NCBI GenBank assembly: GCA_038234815.1
Contig: JBBQSU010000004.1
Span: forward strand, 1 to 60,369
Reading direction: 5' to 3'
Source: JBBQSU01 sp038234815
GTDB taxonomy: Bacteria > Planctomycetota > Phycisphaerae > Tepidisphaerales > Tepidisphaeraceae
DNA: 60,369 nt
Shown here: positions 16,158 to 24,358 of the stretch, piece by piece
How positions within the stretch are numbered: position 1 is the first letter of the stretch
How the letters are laid out: each line of letters begins with the position of its first letter
The notes under the pieces: model-generated
The model's input: only the letters and a program-made list of their open reading frames with translations
Databases searched by the model: none
Told to the model about the DNA's origin: nothing
Translations under genes and position numbers: made by a program

Positions 16158-17879
16158 CTATCGGCTGGTGTTTAGCAACTCCGTAATTAGCTGATTGCTG
16201 GTGGTGATGACCCGGCTGGAAGCCGAAAATCCAGTCGAAGCGATAATCAGGTTAATGAACTCCGCAGATAGATCGACATTGCTGGCTTCGAGCGCGCCGG
16301 CCCGAATCGCTCCACCACCCAGGTCAAGAGGCGCTGCGATCTTTGGCACGCCGCTGTCTGGCCCGGCGATGTAATTATTCCCGCCTTTGTCCACCAGGCC
16401 CTGCTTGTTATCGAAAGTGGCGATGGCCACCTGGCCCAGTGTGGTGGTCAGACCGTTATCGAACGATCCGGTGATGATGCCATTGGCACCAATGGAGAAA
16501 TTGGCCAGCGTGCCGATGGGCTGGCCATTGCTAGAACCGATCATCTTGCTGTTGGTGGCCGAGAGCGCAGTCATGGAAGAAAAATCGAGGCTGATGGATA
16601 GCGGAGTTCCCGAGCCGGTGTTTTTTCGATCGATCGAGATGACTGGCTCATTCAGAGTCAGGAGTTTGCCGGTCGGATCGAAATCGATTGTGCCAGTGCC
16701 GATCACGCTGCCCGGATGGGAAGCGGCCGTGGGATCAAACGACTTGGCGTCAGTGTCGTCGGCGCTGTAGGCGAAGTATCGCCAGGTGGTTCCCGTGTCC
16801 TGCTTGGATTCCATCACTGCGGTGAGATTGACAGTGAGGGGGTTGCCGAGCGAGTCATACGCGCGCACGCTCGTATAAACACTTTCGCCGATGGGCGCAT
16901 TGGTTGGCGCGCCCGAGAACGCGAAGGTGGTCAGCCCGTCGGAGCGAACCAGATCCGCAGGCGGAATCTCGAGCTTGTTTTCAAGGCCGGCATTGCCGGT
17001 GACGAACAACTGCGCGGTGGCACCGGTGGCGTCGGGCACAAGGGTAACCCCAGGGGTATAGCCAACCGGTCCGGCGACCGATGTGTCGATCGCCATGCCC
17101 TGCGCGAGAAAATTCTGGAGGTCCTGCACGCTGGTGGCACCATCGACGGTCAGTGTGAGAGCCGGGATGTCGCGCCCGCCGCGCGAGCCGTTGAGCATGA
17201 GGGTGGCACCGGAGGTAATGAAATCCCCGCCGGCAGTATCACGCAAGTCAATCAGGCGTGAGGCTGCCGTGGGGGCGATGCCGGTGGAGTTATCGACCAT
17301 CGCCTGGCTGCTTAAGACCGAAGCGCCGGTGGCGAGCGGTCCGCCGGCATTGAGATTTCCGACGAACGTCGCTGCCGTCGTAGCGTCGGCCTTGGTCAGC
17401 TTTCCGAGCGGAATGGTGATACGGTCGAGCGCGCCAGTGATGACGTGCTGGTTGCCATCCACGCCAAATCCCTGCACAAAATCGCCAGTGCTATTGACCA
17501 GCTTGTTGTCCTGATTCAGTGTGAACGAGCCGTCGCGGGTGAATTTCTGCTCTTTGCCTTTGAGGATGAAAAACCCGTCGCCGTCGATGGCCAGATCGGT
17601 ATCGTGGCCGGTGGATTCAATCGAACCTGGCGCCCAGCTTTTTTCGATGGCCGACACACTTGCTCCCAAGCCACGCTGGCTCGGGTTGGTGCCGCCGAAA
17701 TCGGCGCTAGGCGGACTTCCGGCGGCATCGGTCACATAAAACTGCGGCTTGAAAAGCGCGCGGCTTCCTTTGAACGCGACCGTGTTGACGTTGGCAATGT
17801 TGTTGCCGACGACGTTCAGTCGCGTCTGGTTGACGTTCAGCCCGCTTAAGCCCGTGAATAATGTGCTCGTCAGTGCCAT
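16158..17879 (-). CDS. flgE: Flagellar hook protein FlgE
   Basis: This 573-residue protein begins with the conserved rod/hook N terminus LFTGLSGLNVNQTRLNVVGNN-like (NNIANVNTVAFKGSR at about 27-41). It has the FGGTNPSQRGLG and TGHDTDLAIDGDGFFIL segments typical of FlgE, a variable middle domain of roughly 350 residues, and a C terminus with GALEASNVDLSAEFINLI. It is longer than the enterobacterial hook protein because of the middle domain. It is exported by the type III system. A -24/-12 promoter motif lies 137 bases upstream, consistent with activation by the NtrC-like regulator encoded in this locus. Confidence 0.95.
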   Translation of the reverse strand: MALTSTLFTGLSGLNVNQTRLNVVGNNIANVNTVAFKGSRALFKPQFYVTDAAGSPPSADFGGTNPSQRGLGASVSAIEKSWAPGSIESTGHDTDLAIDGDGFFILKGKEQKFTRDGSFTLNQDNKLVNSTGDFVQGFGVDGNQHVITGALDRITIPLGKLTKADATTAATFVGNLNAGGPLATGASVLSSQAMVDNSTGIAPTAASRLIDLRDTAGGDFITSGATLMLNGSRGGRDIPALTLTVDGATSVQDLQNFLAQGMAIDTSVAGPVGYTPGVTLVPDATGATAQLFVTGNAGLENKLEIPPADLVRSDGLTTFAFSGAPTNAPIGESVYTSVRAYDSLGNPLTVNLTAVMESKQDTGTTWRYFAYSADDTDAKSFDPTAASHPGSVIGTGTIDFDPTGKLLTLNEPVISIDRKNTGSGTPLSISLDFSSMTALSATNSKMIGSSNGQPIGTLANFSIGANGIITGSFDNGLTTTLGQVAIATFDNKQGLVDKGGNNYIAGPDSGVPKIAAPLDLGGGAIRAGALEASNVDLSAEFINLIIASTGFSASSRVITTSNQLITELLNTSR

Positions 17880-18015
17880 AGCTGATTGTCCGATCTTTTA
17901 GCAGCTCGTGGTTTGATCAACCGCGCACGATTGGCATCCTGCGTCGCGCAACTTTCGCCGAACTGTCCTCGAAATCCTCTCGAATCCACCAGTTCAACGA
18001 ATCCAATTTCTTGAC

Positions 18016-18033
18016 ATGCAATCGTCATGCCGC
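18016..18033 (-). promoter_or_regulatory. Sigma-54 (-24/-12) promoter upstream of flgE
   Basis: The minus strand reads GGCATGACGATTGCAT, with the GG (-24; plus-strand 18030-18031) and GC (-12; plus-strand 18018-18019) separated by exactly 10 bases. The GGCA and TTGCAT flanks match the sigma-54 consensus. It lies in the gap between flgD and flgE, about 137 bases before the flgE start. The locus encodes an NtrC-type activator with the GAFTGA sigma-54 contact loop, which supports function. Confidence 0.7.
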
Positions 18034-18065
18034 GGGTGCAGAGCAAGATCATTTCGGTAATGCGG

Positions 18066-18494
18066 TCACGCCGCCCGAGCCTGCGCGGCCTGCCCGTTAA
18101 TCTGCGTCACTTTTCCCATTTCCAACGTCTGCCCGCTATCAAGTTCGAGATTGACGGTGTCGCCGGCCACCTTCACCGAAGTGACCAGGCCCGTGATGGT
18201 GTCGTTGGCTTCATTGAGGCCTGTCACGCTTTTGCCGATGAGCGACGAGGCCGAGCCGATCTGATTCTGCAGCACCATCGTTTTGAGCGAGCCAGTGAGA
18301 TTGGTTGAAGCCTGAAGCTGCCCGATCTGGCTCATTTGCGATAGCAACTGATCGCTCTTGGCCGGGTCCATCGGGTCCTGGTTCTGAAGCTGAGTAATCA
18401 TCATCTTGATGAAGTCGGCGCTCTTCAGTTGCCCGAGCTTATTGGTGACGGTATTGGTTGAACCCGATGACGATGTGACATTTGCGATTGGCAT
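18066..18494 (-). CDS. flgD: Flagellar hook assembly (capping) protein FlgD
   Basis: This 142-residue protein is a short FlgD. It carries the N-terminal signature FIKMMITQLQNQDPMDPAKS (about 29-48), then SDQLLSQMSQIGQL, and a compact C-terminal part (LIGKSVTGLNEAND, VKVAGDTVNLEL). It lacks the long Ig/tudor-like region of enteric FlgD, which is common in short homologs. It caps the growing hook. The ATG has an AAAGG-like ribosome-binding sequence just upstream. Confidence 0.93.
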   Translation of the reverse strand: MPIANVTSSSGSTNTVTNKLGQLKSADFIKMMITQLQNQDPMDPAKSDQLLSQMSQIGQLQASTNLTGSLKTMVLQNQIGSASSLIGKSVTGLNEANDTITGLVTSVKVAGDTVNLELDSGQTLEMGKVTQINGQAAQARAA

Positions 18495-18608
18495 AACAGG
18501 CCTTTCGGTTAAAGGGGTTTGGGAAATGCAGAAATCCGACCGGGCAAGATGACGCGGGGGAAAATCTGCGCGATGGAGCGCACGAACGACGCGATTTTGC
18601 GTGAGCTA

Positions 18609-19973
18609 TCAGGCCACCATGTCGAGGGGATCAGAGCCGAGCGCCACGCGCTCCCACATCCGCTGAAGCATCTGCTTGCGCTGCTGCTCCTGCCAGGCTG
18701 AGTTCTGCTGCTGATCGCCGGGTTGGCGCTGCTCGTCATTGGCCGACTGCTGGTCCCGCGGGGCCTGCTGGACATGCAGTTTATCAACCATAACACCTTG
18801 AGATTCGAGCGAGGTTTTCAGCTGGCTGAGACTGTGACTGAGCAACTTGGTGGCTTCATCATTTGAGGTTTGGAAGCTGGCGGTCAGGGTACCATCGCGC
18901 ATCTGCACCGACACCACCAGCGCGCCCATTTCCGGGGGATCGAGCCGAATCTGCATCGACCCACCCTTGGGAAGCAGTTCGACGCGCATGCCCGTGACGA
19001 TGCGGGGATGGTTCACTTCGGCGAAATGCGCTTCGGGCGAAGCGGCTGGTGCGGCGGGGGCTGCGCTGGGCGAGGCAGAGTGCCCTGGGGCCACATTCTG
19101 CGGGGCTGCAACCGAGAGCAGCGAGGAGGAATCGGTCGACTTGATCGCCGATGCATTGGTATTGGTCGATTCGACAGCGGCCGTTGAATCCGAAGGCGGT
19201 TGTGCCGGAGTCTCCTCCCTCGGGGGAAGGGCTGGCTTTGTCGCTTGCTTACTGACCGGCGCGTCAAAAAGGCCCGGTGCCGGCTCGGCGGCACGTGGTT
19301 CGACCGGCTTGCTGTCACCGGCCTTAATAACGGTGGCTTTCTTGTCCGATGTGGCCGCTTCATCGGTCGGACCCTGTTCGGACTTGGCAGCGCTCGCATC
19401 GGTCCGCATCGTCCCGGCTTCATCGGCTAACTGGGCAACCGCATTGCTCGTGCCAACAGCGCCCGGGGCTGTTTCGCCAGGTGACTTCGAGGCCTCGGCA
19501 TCGGACGAGTCAACCGCGACTGCCGGAGTCGCAACCGCCGGTGGCGCAAGCAACGATGGATCGACGCGCGCAGCATCGGCTTCACCGGCGGGCTTCGCTT
19601 CCGGTTTAGCATCAGCCTGGGGCGGAGCGCCAAGAGCTATGCTCGCCATCGAATCGTCAGCAGGCGGGTATGGCTCTGCGTCCTGGGATGATGACGCTTC
19701 GGCCGAATCAGTCACTGCTTCCGATGAGTCGTTTGCTCCTGATGCGGTTTGATCTCTGTCTGTTTTTTTTGACTTTGCGGATTTTTCGGTCGTTTTCGAC
19801 CTGGCTTCCGGCTTGCTCGCCTGTTCCGCCTGCGACTTGCGGTCGCGCAGCTTTTTTAGCTCCTGCCCGAACGCGGCGTTATCCGCCGGCGCTTCAGTGC
19901 TGCGAGCGCGCGCTTTCAGTTCAGCTTGCGGCGATTTTTGAAACAACTTTGCAATCGCGTCGGGCATGTTCAA
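18609..19973 (-). CDS. fliK: Flagellar hook-length control protein FliK
   Basis: This 454-residue protein has a ~330-residue low-complexity Ala/Ser/Pro/Glu-rich ruler region and a conserved C-terminal FliK domain (about 335-425) with VELLPKGGSMQIRLDPPEMG, ALVVSVQMRDGTLTASFQ and SLSQLKTSLESQGVMVDKL. A Gln-rich tail follows. FliK measures hook length and triggers the FlhB substrate switch. The start overlaps the motE-like stop by 4 bases, indicating translational coupling. The biased composition creates long but meaningless opposite-strand frames. Confidence 0.93.
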   Translation of the reverse strand: MNMPDAIAKLFQKSPQAELKARARSTEAPADNAAFGQELKKLRDRKSQAEQASKPEARSKTTEKSAKSKKTDRDQTASGANDSSEAVTDSAEASSSQDAEPYPPADDSMASIALGAPPQADAKPEAKPAGEADAARVDPSLLAPPAVATPAVAVDSSDAEASKSPGETAPGAVGTSNAVAQLADEAGTMRTDASAAKSEQGPTDEAATSDKKATVIKAGDSKPVEPRAAEPAPGLFDAPVSKQATKPALPPREETPAQPPSDSTAAVESTNTNASAIKSTDSSSLLSVAAPQNVAPGHSASPSAAPAAPAASPEAHFAEVNHPRIVTGMRVELLPKGGSMQIRLDPPEMGALVVSVQMRDGTLTASFQTSNDEATKLLSHSLSQLKTSLESQGVMVDKLHVQQAPRDQQSANDEQRQPGDQQQNSAWQEQQRKQMLQRMWERVALGSDPLDMVA

Positions 19974-20635
19974 TCCTTGGCCGTCAGTTCTGATTTGCGC
20001 ATTCGCTCCAGCACGCGCTGGATGCGTTCGACTTCTTCCGGTGCCTTAAATTCCTTGATGATCTTGCTGGCGGTCCTTGGCTGCATGGCCTGAAGATACT
20101 GCTGCAAGGTGTCGTCGGTGAGCGACATGAAAATCGTCTTAACCTGCTTGGCAGGCATGGTGTTGTAGAGCGTTAGACTGTCTTGAAACCCCCTGTCGCT
20201 GGCCAGGCGGGTGGCCTGTACCTGCTTGTCGGTGAGTGTCTTGCGATCGTCCTCAACGGCAGTTCGATCGGTGCTGAGTTTGGTTCGGGCCAGGTCCACC
20301 TGTCGCTGAAGGTCCAGCAGTTCCCGATGCCGGCGCTCCAATTGCGCCATTTGCGCATCGAATGATTGCTGAATAAACTCAACCTGCTCGCCGGCGCTTC
20401 GGCCCGAGGCTTTGGCCAGCAATTCATCGAGCTGCATGGACGGCGATTTTTCCTCCGTGGGGACGGGTTGAGTCGCCGGTGCGTCAGGCTCGGGCTTGGG
20501 AAATACGATCGCCTTTATCGCCTGCACCTTATCTTTGTCTAGTTGCCCACTTTTCCACAGCCAGCCCACTCCGCCAGCAAGGACCAGGAAATTCAGTGCC
20601 AGCAGCATCGCGATCGTGCTAAAGAGTGTTTTCAC
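19970..20635 (-). CDS. MotE/MgtE-N-like flagellar chaperone protein
   Basis: This 221-residue protein has an N-terminal membrane anchor (about 6-26), a Pro/Asp-rich linker, a coiled coil (about 75-140) and a C-terminal helical repeat domain. That domain has LYNTMPAKQVKTIFMSL, LQQYLQAMQPRTASKII and FKAPEEVERIQRVLERM, as in the MgtE intracellular N domain and in MotE of alphaproteobacteria. MotE chaperones the MotC stator component, but no stator gene is in the window. It is coupled to fliJ (4-base overlap upstream) and fliK (4-base overlap downstream), so it is part of the export/hook operon. Confidence 0.8.
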   Translation of the reverse strand: MKTLFSTIAMLLALNFLVLAGGVGWLWKSGQLDKDKVQAIKAIVFPKPEPDAPATQPVPTEEKSPSMQLDELLAKASGRSAGEQVEFIQQSFDAQMAQLERRHRELLDLQRQVDLARTKLSTDRTAVEDDRKTLTDKQVQATRLASDRGFQDSLTLYNTMPAKQVKTIFMSLTDDTLQQYLQAMQPRTASKIIKEFKAPEEVERIQRVLERMRKSELTAKD

Positions 20636-21102
20636 GATCTCGCCTCCCCGTCCTCAACATAATTGGCATACGACAGCTGCATAGTGATCTCGTCCTGCTG
20701 GGCCAGTTCCTTCAGGTCGATCGCAGCCCGCCACCTTGATTGCTGCTTCTCCTTCAGTTTCTCCATGATCTTGCGCTGCACCGCCGCCGCCTGAAGCAAC
20801 TTTCGCGCCTCATCCAGCTTTATTTGAAGCTGTGCCATCGCTTGGACAATGGTCATCGCCCGCTTTTGCATCGATATCAGAAATCTTCGGTGCGCCGAGA
20901 GAAAACTCATGTTCAGCCGGCCGGTGAGATGATGGTCTCGAACATCCGTCGTGGCCTGGCGAACTTCCTGATCCAGCGCTGTTAACTGGTTCTGAAGTAG
21001 CGCCATATCGGCCTGCAACCGGGCGACGGCGCGCTGCTGCTCATGCTCGAGATGCTCTCGATGCTCAAGCACCCCCTGAAGTTTGAACGTGAATTGCGCC
21101 AT
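20632..21102 (-). CDS. fliJ: Flagellar export chaperone FliJ
   Basis: This 156-residue, almost entirely helical coiled-coil protein starts MAQFTFKLQGVLEHREHLE, the FliJ N-terminal pattern, and is followed by heptad-rich sequence with many Gln, Glu and Arg residues. FliJ forms the stalk that links the FliI hexamer to FlhA. Its position 19 bases after fliI supports the call more than the weakly conserved sequence does. Confidence 0.9.
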   Translation of the reverse strand: MAQFTFKLQGVLEHREHLEHEQQRAVARLQADMALLQNQLTALDQEVRQATTDVRDHHLTGRLNMSFLSAHRRFLISMQKRAMTIVQAMAQLQIKLDEARKLLQAAAVQRKIMEKLKEKQQSRWRAAIDLKELAQQDEITMQLSYANYVEDGEARS

Positions 21103-21121
21103 ATTCGTGCGCTACGATCCT

Positions 21122-22498
21122 TTAAACGCGTGCAACGGGCTTGCTTGCGGCCTTGGCGGCCTGGGCCTTGATGATCTTGTCGAGCTGGTCGATCCACATC
21201 GACAACTCCGCCAGCGACTTCCTCGTCTGATCCAAAGACGATGCCACCAGCGCGTCCTGTTGCAAAAACTGCGTTATTCTTGCCCGCGACTGCACGGCCA
21301 GGTCAAACTCGGCATTTACGCCGGGCACATACGCACCGATATTCACCAGGTCTTCGATGTCCTGATAGGTGGCAAGCAAACTCTGTACCCGCCGGGCTTG
21401 GGTAACGTGCAGTTTGTCGGTTACATCCCCACGCACACGGCTGATGCTTTGCAGCACGTCGATCGCCGGGAAATGCCCCCGATTGGCCAGCGCGCGGTTC
21501 AGCCAGAGGTGCCCGTCGGTGATGCCCTTTACCGCGTCGGGGATCGGCTCATTAAAGTCGTCCCCTTCCACCAGAACCGTGTAAAACCCGGTGATTGACC
21601 CGCGGGCCGTACGTCCGGCGCGCTCCAGGATTTCTGGCAGAAGCGCAAAAACGCTGGGTGGGAAGCCCTTTGTGGCTGGCGGCTCGCGTGCGGCCAGGCC
21701 AATCTGTCGCTGGGCCTGACACATGCGCGTCAGACTATCTAAAAGAAGCAGCACATTTTTTCCCTGATCTCGAAAATACTCCGCCAGCGTTGTGGCAACT
21801 TTGGCCGCCCGAACGCGCAGAAGCGGCGCGTCGTCGCTGGTGCTGATGACCATCACGCACCGCTTGAGGCCATCGGGACCGAGGCTGTGCTGAAGGAATT
21901 CCTGAACTTCGCGCCCGCGTTCACCGATCAACGCGATCACGCTGACGTCGGCGTTGGTGCTGCGGGCGATGCTCGACAGCAGCGTGCTTTTTCCCACGCC
22001 GGGGCCGGAAAAGATCCCCATCCGCTGGCCAAGGCCACAGGTCAGCAGCCCGTCAATCGCGCGGATACTGGTGGCGATGGGCTGGCGGATGTTAGTTCGG
22101 TTTAGTGGATCGACGCTGCGGGCGTCGATCCGGCGGGATTCGATGCGCAAGAGCGGCCCGCCACCATCCACTGGCTCGCCAAACCCATTTAATACGCGCC
22201 CCAGGAGTTCAGGCGAACACCAAATTCGTGGTGCCGATGATAGATTTTGAATTTTATCCCCGCGGGCCACCCCGGCGGTGCTGGTCAGTGGCATCAGCAG
22301 GGTGTGATCGTGCTGAAAACCAATCACCTCCGCGAGGCACGTCCGATCGTTCATTGAATCGATCCGGCACATCGACCCCAATGGAAGCGGAAGGCCGGAG
22401 GCTTCGATGGTCAACCCCGAAATGGCCTGCACCTGCCCTTCCACGCGAAACGGCATCGCGCTGTTGACACAATCGAGTTGCGCGGCAAGTAAACTCAT
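21122..22498 (-). CDS. fliI: Flagellum-specific export ATPase FliI
   Basis: This 458-residue F1-beta-like ATPase carries Walker A GPGVGKST at 165-172, the ALIGERGREVQEFL catalytic-Glu region, a Walker B LLLLDSLTRM segment, and the family PPATKGFPPSVFALLPEI motif. A conserved HFPAIDVLQSISRV stretch follows. The C-terminal helical domain is complete. FliI energises delivery of export substrates with FliH and FliJ, whose genes flank it. Confidence 0.96.
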   Translation of the reverse strand: MSLLAAQLDCVNSAMPFRVEGQVQAISGLTIEASGLPLPLGSMCRIDSMNDRTCLAEVIGFQHDHTLLMPLTSTAGVARGDKIQNLSSAPRIWCSPELLGRVLNGFGEPVDGGGPLLRIESRRIDARSVDPLNRTNIRQPIATSIRAIDGLLTCGLGQRMGIFSGPGVGKSTLLSSIARSTNADVSVIALIGERGREVQEFLQHSLGPDGLKRCVMVISTSDDAPLLRVRAAKVATTLAEYFRDQGKNVLLLLDSLTRMCQAQRQIGLAAREPPATKGFPPSVFALLPEILERAGRTARGSITGFYTVLVEGDDFNEPIPDAVKGITDGHLWLNRALANRGHFPAIDVLQSISRVRGDVTDKLHVTQARRVQSLLATYQDIEDLVNIGAYVPGVNAEFDLAVQSRARITQFLQQDALVASSLDQTRKSLAELSMWIDQLDKIIKAQAAKAASKPVARV

Positions 22499-22540
22499 GG
22501 CAGGGGTCGATTCAGGATCACACGGATCAGTGCAACGTCT

Positions 22541-23233
22541 TCAACCTTTTGCCGGAAGCAGCTCGTTCACGAGCCGATCGATCTGCGTGTCCAGATCGCC
22601 ATCAATTTGGCCGTCGCGGGTGAACAATCGGCATCCGCCGGGCTGAAGGTTCGGGTCGCCGATCAACTCGACGTGTTCAAGATTCGGCCAGGCGAGTTGC
22701 AGGGCCGGGAGTTCGGCATCCAGCGCCTTCCGCTGAGACGGATGCACCGCGATGCGCACGTCGCTGGCATGAACCACCAGCTTCATCGCTTCGTTTAGAT
22801 TCGCCCCGAGCACGGCCGGATCGATCAAGCCCTGTCGCTTGGTGACCCGTCGCGCGATGATCGCGGCGAGGTGTACCACGTCGTCGATGGCTTCGGATTT
22901 AAGCCGGCTCCGGGACGCTTCGATCTCCCGCGCAGCAGCCGTTAACGCTTGTACCAGTCGAGACAGTTCGGCGCGATTTTCCTCCAGCGCCGCATCATGG
23001 CCCGACTGCCGGCCTTCGGCCCGGCCCTGTTCCATCCCTTTTTCCAGCCCGTCTTTCGTTCCCGCAGCCACCGCCTGCTTTCTCAACTCTTCGGCCTGGG
23101 CTTGGGCCTCAACCAACAGCGCCTCGGCCTTGGCCTGGGCGCGCATGAGCAGCCCGCGGGCGTGATTTTCAATGTCGGTCATCGAAAACACCCGGGCCTG
23201 TGACGGAGAATTTGCCGATTTAATCAGCGGCAT
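22541..23233 (-). CDS. fliH: Flagellar assembly protein FliH
   Basis: This 230-residue protein has an Ala/Gln/Glu-rich helical N-terminal half (AQAKAEALLVEAQAQAEEL) with a GLEKGMEQGRAEGRQSG stretch that includes GxxxG-like repeats typical of FliH. The C-terminal domain is V-ATPase-E-like and contains DPAVLGANLNEAMKLV and LEHVELIGDPNLQPGGCRL. FliH regulates FliI and docks it at the C-ring. The start is 3 bases downstream of the fliG stop. Confidence 0.94.
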   Translation of the reverse strand: MPLIKSANSPSQARVFSMTDIENHARGLLMRAQAKAEALLVEAQAQAEELRKQAVAAGTKDGLEKGMEQGRAEGRQSGHDAALEENRAELSRLVQALTAAAREIEASRSRLKSEAIDDVVHLAAIIARRVTKRQGLIDPAVLGANLNEAMKLVVHASDVRIAVHPSQRKALDAELPALQLAWPNLEHVELIGDPNLQPGGCRLFTRDGQIDGDLDTQIDRLVNELLPAKG

Positions 23234-23236
23234 CCG

Positions 23237-24250
23237 TTAGACAACCATTTCCTTTTCGCCACCGCGGCCGGCAATGATTATGTCGCCGGAATCTTCCAAC
23301 CGCCGAACAACGTCCACGATCTTCTGTTGGGCCGATTCGACATCGCTCACTCGCACCGGGCCCATGTATTGCATGTCCTCGGCAATAAGCTGGGCCGCCC
23401 GCTCGGACATGTTCTTAAATATCTTGTTCTTGAGATCCTCGCTTGCCGTCTTGAGGGCCAGGCTGAGAACCTCGTTGTCGATTTCCTTGAGAACACTCTG
23501 AATGCCCTTGTCGTTGACCAGCAGGATGTCTTCGAAGACGAACATGAGCCGCCGGATTTGCTCGACAAGGTCCGGGTCTTCGGCCTCCAAACCTTCCATG
23601 ATTCCTTTTTCCGTGGAACGATCGGCCAGGTTGAGAATCTCAGCCACCGTGTCCACCCCGCCGGCCTTTTCAAACGTCTGGCTGACGATATCCGAGAGGC
23701 GATGCTCCAGTCCCCGCTCCACCTCTTTAATCACCTCGGGATTGGTTTGCTCCATGTTGGCGATGCGCTTCACCACTTCAATCTGCTTCTGGCTTGGTAA
23801 TCCGACCAGAATCTCTGATGCCTTCTGCGGCGGCAGGTGCGCTATTATCAGCGCGATCGTTTGCGGGTGTTCGTCCTGAATGAACGTGAGCAGATTTTCG
23901 CTTTCGGCCTTCTGGAGGAAACTGAAGGGCGTGGTGGCGACCTGTTGGGTGACCTGCTTTATGGCCTTTTCCGCCTCGTCGGGCGTAAGGGATTTCCGCA
24001 AAAGCGCCTTGGCATATTCCAGTCCCCCTTCGGCCACATACGAACTGGCCAGCGCCACCGTATAGAATTCGCTGAACACGTCTTTGCGCGTCAGCAAATC
24101 CACTTCGCCCAGCGAGGCGATCTCGCGCGTTACTTCTTCCATCGCCTCCGGGGGCAGACGCTTGAGAACCTCGGCGGCCTGGTCTTGATCCAGCGTCAGC
24201 AGCAACACCGCAGCCTTGCGTAATCCGGTCAGTTGATTGGAGTCAGCCAT
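23237..24250 (-). CDS. fliG: Flagellar motor switch protein FliG
   Basis: From the ATG at 24248-24250 this is a 337-residue protein beginning MADSNQLTGLRKAAVLLLTL, as expected. A 17-residue upstream extension is possible but not family-like. The middle domain has the EHPQTIALIIAHLPPQKA motif. The C-terminal torque domain contains FVFEDILLVNDKGIQSVL and MSERAAQLIAEDMQYMGPV with the charged residues that meet the stator. FliG sits on the FliF ring, and its gene directly follows fliF. Confidence 0.95.
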   Translation of the reverse strand: MADSNQLTGLRKAAVLLLTLDQDQAAEVLKRLPPEAMEEVTREIASLGEVDLLTRKDVFSEFYTVALASSYVAEGGLEYAKALLRKSLTPDEAEKAIKQVTQQVATTPFSFLQKAESENLLTFIQDEHPQTIALIIAHLPPQKASEILVGLPSQKQIEVVKRIANMEQTNPEVIKEVERGLEHRLSDIVSQTFEKAGGVDTVAEILNLADRSTEKGIMEGLEAEDPDLVEQIRRLMFVFEDILLVNDKGIQSVLKEIDNEVLSLALKTASEDLKNKIFKNMSERAAQLIAEDMQYMGPVRVSDVESAQQKIVDVVRRLEDSGDIIIAGRGGEKEMVV

Positions 24251-24358
24251 GACTTTGTCCGCAGAAAGTTGAAGGCGAACGAAAAACCGGTCAGCACACA
24301 ACGTGCGTCGGACCAGACTTCCCTTACGCTAAATCCCTTTCCATGGTCCTTAGATTAT

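Noticed and set aside
18847..19752. 301-codon plus-strand frame
   Set aside because: It is antisense to the low-complexity region of fliK; Ala/Ser bias of fliK produces the long frame.
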